Virus record (IMG/VR): IMGVR_UViG_3300027985_000960
Coordinates: 1-47,949 of that record
Length of the DNA stretch: 47,949 bases
From: a virus
Reading direction: 5' to 3' (one strand)
Shown here in pieces: positions 14,524 to 22,861 of the stretch (position 1 is its first letter; every line of letters begins with the position of its first letter). The position numbers and the translations under genes were made by a program. Under the pieces are notes generated by a model. It had not been told where the DNA came from, did no database searches, and saw only the letters and a program-made list of their open reading frames with translations.

Positions 14524-17305
14524 TGCAGAGAATAGAAAAAAGCAAAAAGAAGCCTATATAGATGCTCAGATTGAAAAAGCAAAGCAGTATGAGCAAGATG
14601 TTCTTTCAGGCAAAAAAATAGCCTCACAATGGATAAAAAAAGCCGTTGTTCGCAGAGAGAGGTTAGCAGATAAGTATTTTTTTAGCGAAGATAAAGCCAG
14701 AGAAGCATTTGGCTTTTTCTATTATGTGAAAATAGTAATAGGGGCTAAGCCTGAAAGATTTGTGCCATTAGATTGGATGGCATGGATAACATACAACATC
14801 TATGGTTTGTATAGGGACGAGACTTGTAGAAAAAAACTGTTTCGTTTTTCAAATATATGGGTAGCCAGGAAGAGCGCGAAAGCACTAAGTCTTGATACAA
14901 GAATACCAACTCCATCAGGATGGACTACTATGGGTGAAATATCTGTAGGAGATGAGATTTTTTCAGTAGATGGAAGCGTCACTAGAGTGACAGGGGTGTC
15001 AGAAATCTCATATCACAGGAAGTTGTATGAGGTTGAGTTTGAGGATGGAGAGAAAATAAAAGCTTGCGAAGATCACTTGTGGGAGGTGGAGACTAGAGAT
15101 TCTAGAAGAAGGGTTAGAGGAAAAAAAGACCCATCTGTTGATTTTGAGAGTGGCTACTTTAAGGATGGGTTTGTTTTGACAACAAAAGACATGCTTCATG
15201 ATGTGTATAGAGATAGGGCTGATGAAAAAGGGCGAGAATATAAATATCGAGTTCCTGTTGCAAAGCCTTTAGAGTTGCCTGAAAAAGACTTACCTGTTGA
15301 CCCCTATCTGCTTGGATGTTGGTTGGGTGGTGGAGATAGTAGTTGTGCTAGAATATCATCTAGTGTTGACGATATTGATATGTATAAGTTTTTAGAAAAT
15401 GATGGTAGGTATAGCGTTTCTTACAGTAGAGACAAGAGAAACAAGTCAATACACATCAACATATCAACAAAAGAGACTTGCTTTAAGAGCGAATTGAGAG
15501 ACTTGGGTCTACTGAACAACAAGCACATTCCAAAAGATTATTTGAGAGCAAGTAGGGAGCAGAGGTTAGCTTTACTTCAAGGGCTTATGGATACAGATGG
15601 AACGGTTTCATTGAATGGAAAATGTGTTTTTACTCAAAAATCAGCCTCAGTTTCTCATGGGGTAAGTGAGTTACTTTCGTCTTTGGGAATAAAACATTCA
15701 ATTAAGATGAAGGAAGGGAAGATTGGAGATGTTAGCTATGGTAATTTTTTTTACATCTTATTCTTTACTGACAAAACACTTCCTTGTTTTAGGTTAGAAA
15801 GAAAATTTAATAGACTTAAAGATAGACTTAGTTCTAGAATGAAGAATAAGTCTATTGTTTCAATAAAAGAGATACCAGTTGAGCCAATGCGCTGCATATC
15901 TGTTGATCATGAAAGCAAGTTGTATTTGTCGGGCGATAGGATGACAGCCACTCATAATACAACATACGCCTCAGTATTAGCACTTTATGCATTAACAAAA
16001 GGGGAATATGATGCAGAGGTTTACTTCTGTGCAACAACAAAAGATCAAGCATCTCAAGCACTAAGGTATCTTAAGTCAATGGTTGGTGTGTCTCCTGCAT
16101 TAAATAAGAGAGTTAAGCGTCAACAATATAGGCTTAAGTATGAGTCTGACGAAAGAGGCTCTTGTATTGCAAGACCAGTTGCAAATGAGCCTGATACACT
16201 AGATGGGTTAAAGCCATCTTTTGCGATTGTTGATGAGAAGCACGCATTGCCAGACAACGACCTGTTTAATATCATGAAAACAGGTATGCTTGCATGTGAA
16301 GATCCGCAAATTGTAACAATATCCACAGCAGGGTTTAATAGAGATTACCCTTTCTATAAGGAACTTGAATTGGGCAAGAAAGTTCTTGATGAAGAGTTGG
16401 ATGACGATAGCACATTCTATGCATTTTATACATTAGATGATGAGAGTGAGATAGGTGATCCAGAAATGTGGATTAAGTCAAATCCCTCTCTAAAAGACGA
16501 GAATGGTATAGGTACAATGTGGTTGGATGATTTGGTTGTAGATTACAAGAAGGCTTGTATGACACTTGTAGACAAAAATAACTTTATCACAAAGAACTTG
16601 AATGTCTATACAGATTCAGTTGATTCATGGATACCAGACGCAGCATACAAGAAGTGCTTCAATGAGGTTGATGTGGAGTCATTGAGAGGATGTGATGCAT
16701 ATATGGGTATTGACTTGTCGAGAACACGAGATTTAGCTTCACTTGTGGTTGTGGTTAAAGATCCAGAGACAGGTAGAATGAAGGTGATACCAGAGTTCTT
16801 TTTTCCAACTGAAGCAGGGGAGAATAAGATAAGGGAATCTGGGATTGACTTGACTGAGTGGATTGATGCAGGGTGGATACAGCCCCATTACGGCAATATT
16901 ATAGATTACAATGAGGTGTTTGAAAGAATCAAATATTATTCAGAGTATTTTAATCTAATCTCATGTGGTTATGATAGTTGGTTTGCTGCTCAACTAATAG
17001 CTATGGTTGAGTCAGAGATTATGCTTGATATGATACCATTGAAGCAGAATACAGGAACGTTTACGTTTCCTATGAAGTATTTTGAGAGACTTGTTTTTAG
17101 TGAAGATATAGATTGTTCAAAGAGTCCTGTTTTAAGGTGGAATATAAGAAATTGTGTTCCATATTATGGGGGCAATGATGATTGTAAGTTGATGAAAAAT
17201 AAATCACTTGATTCAATTGATGGTGCAGTTGCATTGCTTATGGCATTAGCCGTTTACGCTAATGACAACTTTGATGCATTAAATATGATAATGAACGGTG
17301 AATAA
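14504..17305 (+). CDS. terL: Terminase large subunit interrupted by an intein
   Basis: 933 residues from the ATG at 14504; TTG 14501 and ATG 14507 are possible. It belongs to the Terminase_1 family. Removing a 359-residue intein leaves about 574 residues, the usual family length, and rebuilds Walker A as ARKSAKTTYASV. Walker B is FAIVDEKHAL. The nuclease half starts at DAYMGIDLSRTRDLASLVVV, where D of GIDLS is a likely metal ligand. The enzyme pumps DNA into proheads with ATP and cuts the concatemer. Activity must depend on splicing, because the intein splits the ATP-binding loop. Confidence 0.9.
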   Translation: MMGLTTNAENRKKQKEAYIDAQIEKAKQYEQDVLSGKKIASQWIKKAVVRRERLADKYFFSEDKAREAFGFFYYVKIVIGAKPERFVPLDWMAWITYNIYGLYRDETCRKKLFRFSNIWVARKSAKALSLDTRIPTPSGWTTMGEISVGDEIFSVDGSVTRVTGVSEISYHRKLYEVEFEDGEKIKACEDHLWEVETRDSRRRVRGKKDPSVDFESGYFKDGFVLTTKDMLHDVYRDRADEKGREYKYRVPVAKPLELPEKDLPVDPYLLGCWLGGGDSSCARISSSVDDIDMYKFLENDGRYSVSYSRDKRNKSIHINISTKETCFKSELRDLGLLNNKHIPKDYLRASREQRLALLQGLMDTDGTVSLNGKCVFTQKSASVSHGVSELLSSLGIKHSIKMKEGKIGDVSYGNFFYILFFTDKTLPCFRLERKFNRLKDRLSSRMKNKSIVSIKEIPVEPMRCISVDHESKLYLSGDRMTATHNTTYASVLALYALTKGEYDAEVYFCATTKDQASQALRYLKSMVGVSPALNKRVKRQQYRLKYESDERGSCIARPVANEPDTLDGLKPSFAIVDEKHALPDNDLFNIMKTGMLACEDPQIVTISTAGFNRDYPFYKELELGKKVLDEELDDDSTFYAFYTLDDESEIGDPEMWIKSNPSLKDENGIGTMWLDDLVVDYKKACMTLVDKNNFITKNLNVYTDSVDSWIPDAAYKKCFNEVDVESLRGCDAYMGIDLSRTRDLASLVVVVKDPETGRMKVIPEFFFPTEAGENKIRESGIDLTEWIDAGWIQPHYGNIIDYNEVFERIKYYSEYFNLISCGYDSWFAAQLIAMVESEIMLDMIPLKQNTGTFTFPMKYFERLVFSEDIDCSKSPVLRWNIRNCVPYYGGNDDCKLMKNKSLDSIDGAVALLMALAVYANDNFDALNMIMNGE
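14882..15958 (+). other. Intein with LAGLIDADG endonuclease in Walker A of the terminase
   Basis: 359 residues. It begins ALSLDTRIPTPSGW, so residue 1 is Ala rather than Cys or Ser. Block B has DHLW. It ends SVDHESKLYLSGDRMTATHN with His-Asn, followed by extein Thr. The endonuclease has LLGCWLGGGDSS (first LAGLIDADG-type helix) and LLQGLMDTDGTVS (second). In the first helix Gly replaces the usual catalytic Asp (LGDG). The intein may therefore still splice but may not home. Confidence 0.85.
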
Positions 17306-17322
17306 AATTAAGCGTATAAAAT

Positions 17323-18624
17323 ATGTATATAACAGACCTTGCCTTTAGTTTTTTAGGCAATATTTTTAGCAGAGGAACTACTGTGAGGCATGCTGTGTAT
17401 ACCCCAGGCACTTCTTCCGCGAAACAAGAAGACATTGATGTAAATAACATCTCTGCTGTGTATATGTGTGCTAGGATATTGTCTAGCAGCATTAGCTCAA
17501 TGCCTGTGGAGGTCGTGAAAGATGGCCTGCCTTACGAAAATCACCCATTATACAAGAAACTTAAGTATAAGTTGAGTGATAAGTACAACAATCAGGAAAT
17601 ATTTTCAACACTTGAGTATCAACTTAATGTGTATGGTAATGCTTTGTTTCACTTTAATAGGGGTGAAATAATTCCACCAGAAACAATTACTGACTGGGAT
17701 TTTAAAGGTAAGGGTGGAACATTAAGATATGAGGTTGATTGGAGTAAGCGAGAAAACTCAGATAAGTTTGCTTCAAGAAAGACAGAGTGGATTAGCTCAA
17801 AAGATGTTTGGCACTTCAAAGGACTTTCCCCAGATGGGGTGTTTGGATTGCCACCAGTAATGGCAGCTTTTGCTGATATGTCTGTGATGAATGGAGCTAA
17901 TACAACATTGTCTAAATTTTATCAAAATAGGGCAATGTCACCATTAGCATTGGAGTCTACTGTACAAACGGCAGCATCAGCAAAGATGTTGAGAGAAGAG
18001 AAGGCTGAGTTTGACAGCAAGTACCAAGGTGCAATGAATGCAGGCAAAACTATTCAACTGCCACCAAATACAAAGCTGACTCCATTGTCTTTGAAATTTC
18101 ATGAAGCTGAATTAATAGCAACATTAAAACTGACTCGTGATAACGTGTGTTCAATGTATGGGCTTCCAAGCTTTATGTATAGTTCAACAGAGAACCCCCA
18201 ATTGGACGTAGAGCAACAATCATTGTCGTTTAGACTGTTTACGCTTTACCCAAAAATGAAGATCTACACAGAGGAGATAAAGAATAAGAGTTTGTCAGAA
18301 AAGGACTTTAAAGACAAAGTTGATGTGGTTTTTGATTCAAAGTCAATGATTGATGTAGACATGTCCTCTAAAGCAAATGCTTATGCTAAGTTAATTCAGA
18401 CGGGCATAGTGAGCCCAAATGAGGCAACTAAGGAGTTTGGGTTTACCCCATCTACCAGTGAGTATGCCAATAGTCACTATCTTCAGGCTCAGTTAATCCC
18501 AATAGAGGCCACAGGAAGCAATCCTTTAATTCAAGGAGGTGGTGACAATAAAGTCGATGGTGTAGGCAGTAAGGATAAAGATAACAAAACAAAAAATAAA
18601 ACCGATGAAGGAAACTCGGATTAA
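17323..18624 (+). CDS. Portal protein, HK97 family
   Basis: 433 residues. The opening VNNISAVYMCARILSSSISSMPVEVV, then EYQLNVYGNALFH, WHFKGLSPDGVFGLPPV and YGLPSFMY are typical of HK97-family portals. The portal forms the ring at the head vertex through which DNA passes and docks the terminase and neck. The C-terminal 40 residues are Gly, Asp and Lys-rich and probably disordered. It overlaps the protease gene by 20 bases. Confidence 0.9.
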   Translation: MYITDLAFSFLGNIFSRGTTVRHAVYTPGTSSAKQEDIDVNNISAVYMCARILSSSISSMPVEVVKDGLPYENHPLYKKLKYKLSDKYNNQEIFSTLEYQLNVYGNALFHFNRGEIIPPETITDWDFKGKGGTLRYEVDWSKRENSDKFASRKTEWISSKDVWHFKGLSPDGVFGLPPVMAAFADMSVMNGANTTLSKFYQNRAMSPLALESTVQTAASAKMLREEKAEFDSKYQGAMNAGKTIQLPPNTKLTPLSLKFHEAELIATLKLTRDNVCSMYGLPSFMYSSTENPQLDVEQQSLSFRLFTLYPKMKIYTEEIKNKSLSEKDFKDKVDVVFDSKSMIDVDMSSKANAYAKLIQTGIVSPNEATKEFGFTPSTSEYANSHYLQAQLIPIEATGSNPLIQGGGDNKVDGVGSKDKDNKTKNKTDEGNSD

Positions 18625-19216
18625 TAGCAATAAAGAATCCGTAAGCATTCGCTCTGACGAAAACGGGGGTTATACAGTTGAGGGCTGGGCTTCCGTTTTC
18701 AATCATCGGAGCAGGCTTATAGCGGAGGGAGGAAAGGTTTTTTATGAAACAATTAATCCCCAAGCATTCGATGAAGTCCTGAGAAGCGATAACCTAAACG
18801 TTATAGCCAACTTTCAGCACAAAGACGAGAATATGCTTGCAAGAACTAAGTCAGGAACACTAGCTCTTGAAGTTGATGATTATGGGTTGAGATATTCATT
18901 TGTTCCACCAAACACCTCATTAGGTAACGATATTGTAGAGTGGCTTCAGAGAGGTGATATAACCGAGTCGTCATTTAGGTTTAGTGTTAAGCCTTCAGAC
19001 ATTGTTTGGGGTAGAGCAGAAGATGGTATCTTGACTCGTGAGATTATGAAAGTGTCAGGCCTGTATGATGTGGCACTTGTTTTAACAGGCGCATTTAGCA
19101 ACACAGACGTTTCATTACGTGGATTGGATGAATTTGAAGCTAAGGAGGCAGAAGAGAGGAAGAAACGCAAGCAAGAGCTTGCAGATTACTATAAACAACT
19201 AGAAGAAAGAATCTAA
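18605..19216 (+). CDS. Prohead protease, HK97 family (S78)
   Basis: 203 residues. The landmarks are EGWASVFN, FYETINPQAFDEVL, catalytic His72 in FQHKDENMLART, and Ser122/123 in ITESSFRFSV. It cleaves the delta domain of the capsid protein during head maturation. The last 25 residues are charged and helical. The portal, protease, capsid order is the HK97-type arrangement, and the gene shares one base with the capsid gene. Confidence 0.9.
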   Translation: MKETRINSNKESVSIRSDENGGYTVEGWASVFNHRSRLIAEGGKVFYETINPQAFDEVLRSDNLNVIANFQHKDENMLARTKSGTLALEVDDYGLRYSFVPPNTSLGNDIVEWLQRGDITESSFRFSVKPSDIVWGRAEDGILTREIMKVSGLYDVALVLTGAFSNTDVSLRGLDEFEAKEAEERKKRKQELADYYKQLEERI

Positions 19217-20538
19217 TGAAAGAGACATTGGAATCAAAGCGTTCTGAGATGGAAAGTCTTGTAGCTCTTGCCAAAACTGAGGAGCGCGAATTGAGTAAGG
19301 ATGAGCAAATTAAATTTGACTCACTTGAAGTTGAAGTTCGCGAACTAGAGGCCAAGTTAGAAGCTGAAGAAAAAGAAGCAGAGCGTAAAGCTAAAGAAGC
19401 CGCTGAGGAGGCTGAAAGAAAAGCTAAAGAAGAAAAAGAAGCGATTGAGCGTAAAGCACAAGCAGAAGCAGAGCGCGCAGCTAAAGAGCAGGAAGAAGCT
19501 TTGGCTGTAGAACGCAAAGCCAATCAAGAGAAAATTGCTGAATTGGAAAGAAAACTCGCAGATGAGGCCGAGGCTAAAGAAGCTCTTCAAAAAGAAATTA
19601 AAGAAAGAAAATTAGAAGAAAACATGAGTAAAGAGAAGAATCTTTTATTTGAAGAAGTACGCAGCCAATTAGCGTCAGGAGCGCAAGGTGGTTCTGCAAT
19701 TACCGTTGAACGTGCTGCTGTTGATGGTGATACATCAGTTATGGGACAAGTGATTCCTAAAGGAGTTAAGCCTTTAGATATTCTTGGCTATGAGCCTTTA
19801 TGGAAGCAAATGGGTGTAGACTATATGCCAGGAGCTAAAGGAACTTACACACTTCCATTCCAATCACCAATTATCGGTGCTAAGTTAGCTGAGTTAGCTG
19901 CTATTACGAAAGATGTGGTTACTCCAGATGGGACATTAGTTACACCAAACCGTTACTCTGTACAGAAAGAGTTTACTTTAGAAACTTTAGCTTCTGCAAC
20001 TGACGAGTTTTTAAACAAGACTTTAGGTGACATGGTTAAAGGTTGTGATCGCGCAATCTCTCGCGATGTGTTTGCTAAAGCTGAGGCTGGTGCTACTGAG
20101 GTTGCTGCTGCAACTGCTGTAACTAAAGACAACTTTGACTTATTGATGGCTGGTGCTGAGATTGAGTATAGTGGAGCATTTATTTCACACAGATCACAGT
20201 TCTTCGCAGCTAAGGGGGTTGTAATTGATGCTGGTTCGGGTCGTTTCTTAATTGAGCGTATGTCTAATGACACTTTAGGTAAAGGTCAAACTTACGAAGG
20301 TGTTGATTATTGGTACTCTAACTTATTTGATCAGAATACTGCTGGTGCTGATGCAACTAACCGTATTGTGTATGGTGATATTTCACGAATACACGTTGCT
20401 GACTACGGAATGTTAGAGGTTATCTTAGATAAATACACTAAAGCTGGAGAAGGTAAGGTTATCGTGACTGTCAACAAGATTGCAGATGTAGCTTTATTAA
20501 ACCCAGGTGCATTTACAAAAACTGCCGTTATTGTCTAA
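19216..20538 (+). CDS. Major capsid protein, HK97 fold, with coiled-coil delta domain
   Basis: 440 residues. The first ~137 are an Ala, Glu and Lys-rich coiled coil that serves as internal scaffold. The protease probably cuts around residues 150-170, before the folded domain that starts near MGQVIPKGVKPLDILGY. The HK97-like core includes KGTYTLPFQSP, LETLASATDEFLNKTLGDMVKGCDRAISRDVF and ISHRSQFFA. A strong terminator follows, so capsid transcription can end independently. Confidence 0.9.
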   Translation: MKETLESKRSEMESLVALAKTEERELSKDEQIKFDSLEVEVRELEAKLEAEEKEAERKAKEAAEEAERKAKEEKEAIERKAQAEAERAAKEQEEALAVERKANQEKIAELERKLADEAEAKEALQKEIKERKLEENMSKEKNLLFEEVRSQLASGAQGGSAITVERAAVDGDTSVMGQVIPKGVKPLDILGYEPLWKQMGVDYMPGAKGTYTLPFQSPIIGAKLAELAAITKDVVTPDGTLVTPNRYSVQKEFTLETLASATDEFLNKTLGDMVKGCDRAISRDVFAKAEAGATEVAAATAVTKDNFDLLMAGAEIEYSGAFISHRSQFFAAKGVVIDAGSGRFLIERMSNDTLGKGQTYEGVDYWYSNLFDQNTAGADATNRIVYGDISRIHVADYGMLEVILDKYTKAGEGKVIVTVNKIADVALLNPGAFTKTAVIV

Positions 20539-20550
20539 TCTTTATATACT

Positions 20551-20585
20551 AAGCCTTCTCCTTTCGGGGAGGGCTTATTTTTTTA
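20551..20585 (+). terminator. Intrinsic terminator after capsid gene
   Basis: AAGCCTTCTCC and GGGGAGGGCTT pair around TTTC, followed by ATTTTTTT. It separates the head genes from the neck genes. Confidence 0.85.
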
Positions 20586-20595
20586 ATCTGTATTT

Positions 20596-21156
20596 ATGGG
20601 GTATTGTAATTTGATAAAAAAAGAGAAAGACTACAGCTTAGTAACGCTATATGACATAAAAAATCACCTAAATGTTGATTTTGATTTCACAGATGACGAT
20701 GTTCTTATTTCTGGGTACATAGAAAGTGCTGTGTCTTTAGCTGAAGATTACACAGGCATAGATATAGCTATTACAGACAATGAATTGACATACGTTGAAT
20801 TTGATGGCGATTCATTGAAAATTGAAGAGTGTCCATTTGTTGAAATAGAGAGTATATCATACATTGATTCTAATAACAATGTAGTTACACTAACGACAGA
20901 TGACTATAAAATAAAAATACAAAGAATTAGCTTTATGGTGTTGTTTGAATCAAACATAAAAACAGATGAGTTGATCGTTAAATTTAGAACAGGCTATAAC
21001 TGTGACACTGTGCCAAGGTCAATAAAGGCAGCAATTCTAATAAAAACAAATGACCTATATGATATGGAGAGAACTTCTCATACAGTGGGAGTTAACTTTA
21101 GGTCAACAGAAGCTTTTGAGCGATCACTAAATGGTCACGTTATAAATAGATGGTAA
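20596..21156 (+). CDS. Head-tail connector (gp6-like)
   Basis: 186 residues. The helical opening (VTLYDIKNHLNVDFDFTDDDVLISGYIESAVSLAEDYTG) is diagnostic of gp6-like connectors. These proteins form a ring below the portal. The C-terminal helix (VPRSIKAAILIKTNDLYDMER) also fits. The neighbours are a closure protein and a gp10-like protein in the standard order. Confidence 0.85.
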   Translation: MGYCNLIKKEKDYSLVTLYDIKNHLNVDFDFTDDDVLISGYIESAVSLAEDYTGIDIAITDNELTYVEFDGDSLKIEECPFVEIESISYIDSNNNVVTLTTDDYKIKIQRISFMVLFESNIKTDELIVKFRTGYNCDTVPRSIKAAILIKTNDLYDMERTSHTVGVNFRSTEAFERSLNGHVINRW

Positions 21157-21157
21157 T

Positions 21158-21481
21158 ATGAGCTTTAGATCAGGATCGTTAGTAAGAAGAGTTGAGTTGT
21201 GGAAGAAAACATCAACAAAAAACTCATTTGGTGAATATACTGAGGTTTGGAGTAAGAGTAAGGATCTTAGGTCTTATACATATAAAAAGAGTGGTGCTCA
21301 AACAGAGGCGAATGATGAAATATTTGATCTAATAAGATTGAGGATTAGGGTTAGAAATCAACATGATATAGATGAGCAAGATAGGATAAAGTATTATGGA
21401 AATATGTATCAGATTGAGTTCATACAGCCAGATGAGTCAAGGCGATGGTTAATGATTTTTTGTAATAGAATAAACGAATAG
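21158..21481 (+). CDS. Head closure protein (SPP1 gp16-like)
   Basis: 107 residues. It has the closure-protein opening (GSLVRRVELWKKTSTKNSFGEYTEVWSK), a central INDI/QHDI-like strand region and YYGNMYQIEFI. It plugs the connector and provides the tail-docking surface. It starts 1 base after the gp6-like gene. Confidence 0.8.
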   Translation: MSFRSGSLVRRVELWKKTSTKNSFGEYTEVWSKSKDLRSYTYKKSGAQTEANDEIFDLIRLRIRVRNQHDIDEQDRIKYYGNMYQIEFIQPDESRRWLMIFCNRINE

Positions 21482-21482
21482 T

Positions 21483-22004
21483 ATGACAGATAGTGGATTT
21501 AAGATAACAAACTTCAAGCAGGTAATGAAACATTTGGAAGATCTTGATCTCACTAACCCCAAAGTAATTAAGCCTGTCAGAAAAGCATTGAAAGACCCAT
21601 TCTACCAGATGAGGAAGACTTCAAGACAAAACTTGGAATCGCAAGGGTCTATAGACACAAAGAATTTGTACGAAGGACTGTCTGTTGGAAGTAAATTCTC
21701 AAAAACAAAAGGGTATCTGACAGTAGCTTATGGTGGAAGGCGTAGACCGAACCACAAGAAGAATAGGGGCGCAATAGGAAGCCACTTTCATTTAGTGAAC
21801 TCAGGAACTAAGGGGAGGTGGAGAAAAAACTGGCAATACACAGGTAAGGTTGGTAAGCGTAGGACAGTTAGAGACAATATGAATAAATCATTTAGGCTAG
21901 GTTTTGCAGATAAAGCTATTAGAGCTAGACTGAATGGCTTAGGGTCTTATTATACCAAAAGCTTCCAAAAAGTATTTGATGACATAAAAACAGCAGGGGT
22001 ATGA
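21483..22004 (+). CDS. HK97 gp10-like neck protein
   Basis: 173 residues. The beginning (FKQVMKHLEDLDLTNPKVIKPVRKALKDPFYQMRKTSRQNLES) resembles gp10-like minor tail or neck proteins. The middle is very basic (GRRRPNHKKNRG). The order closure, gp10-like, terminator, tube is standard for siphoviruses. It overlaps the next gene by 4 bases. Confidence 0.75.
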   Translation: MTDSGFKITNFKQVMKHLEDLDLTNPKVIKPVRKALKDPFYQMRKTSRQNLESQGSIDTKNLYEGLSVGSKFSKTKGYLTVAYGGRRRPNHKKNRGAIGSHFHLVNSGTKGRWRKNWQYTGKVGKRRTVRDNMNKSFRLGFADKAIRARLNGLGSYYTKSFQKVFDDIKTAGV

Positions 22005-22399
22005 TGATAAAGATATTAAAGTATGTATACAATGCGCTCTCAACCGATGTGGATGTATCTGCTGTTGTTGGGGACGATATATTCCCAGTAGTTGTTCCCG
22101 ATTCAAATGACAGTGACACACAAGTAAAGTTCCCTCATATAGTGATGCAAAGAACATCAATAGAGCCAACCCACACCAAGAATCCAGAATGCAGGAAAGA
22201 TGATGCAGTTGTTGAAGTGACGATTTGGGACACTTCTTACGGAAGGGGTGTTGATATAGCTGATTTGGTTGTAGAAGCTCTAGATAACAAAGGTGGTGTT
22301 TATGAAGATATTGTTGTAGATAGGGCTAGATTTCAAGGCGCAGCTGAGGGCTTTGAGGGTGTAGCCTATTACCAAAGTTTAACATTTTCATTTAGATAA
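22001..22399 (+). CDS. Tail terminator (DUF3168-like)
   Basis: 132 residues. The layout YNALSTDVDVSAVVGDDIFPVVVPD, then PHIVMQR, then VTIWDTSYGRGVDIADLVVEAL matches DUF3168-type tail completion proteins. These cap the tail tube at the head-proximal end. Its place directly before the tail-tube gene supports the call. Confidence 0.8.
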   Translation: MMIKILKYVYNALSTDVDVSAVVGDDIFPVVVPDSNDSDTQVKFPHIVMQRTSIEPTHTKNPECRKDDAVVEVTIWDTSYGRGVDIADLVVEALDNKGGVYEDIVVDRARFQGAAEGFEGVAYYQSLTFSFR

Positions 22400-22402
22400 T
22401 AT

Positions 22403-22858
22403 ATGGCTTTTTCAAATAGAGTTATTGATGGTGGAGATGTTTTACTAAAAGTCAATGGCAAGGTGTTGGGTTGTTCAACGTCCCACACTATCACAATATC
22501 ATCAGACATAATAAGTCTTGCGAACAAGGAGGACGGTGGATGGGCTGATGGAATACAAGGAACATTTTCATGGAGTGTTAGTACTGATGCATTATTTAAT
22601 ATGTATTCAGATACCAATAAGACAATGTACAGAGATCTTGTTGGGCTAATGCTAGGTAGGAACAACATAACAGTAATGTCCTCAATAGAGGAGGACGGCA
22701 GTACTTTCATAATGCAAGGGGCGGCAATAATAGTAGATATTTCCCAAAGTAGTCCCGATGCAGCAAATGCATCATACTCTGTAACCATGCAAGGGAGGGG
22801 CAGATTGTCAGTAGGTGCAGATTTCGATAATAGTTACAATAACAGTTTTTCAATTTAA
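22403..22858 (+). CDS. Major tail tube protein, copy 1
   Basis: 151 residues with the pattern DGGDVLLKVNGKVLGCSTSHTITISSD, WSVSTDALF and ASYSVTMQGRGRL, typical of tail tube proteins in Bacteroidota phages. It is clearly paralogous to the protein at 26336-26962 (opening DGGDILLQIDGKVLGCSTSHSIEI). Copy 1 lacks the C-terminal Ig-like extension that copy 2 has. Confidence 0.8.
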   Translation: MAFSNRVIDGGDVLLKVNGKVLGCSTSHTITISSDIISLANKEDGGWADGIQGTFSWSVSTDALFNMYSDTNKTMYRDLVGLMLGRNNITVMSSIEEDGSTFIMQGAAIIVDISQSSPDAANASYSVTMQGRGRLSVGADFDNSYNNSFSI

Positions 22859-22861
22859 TAT

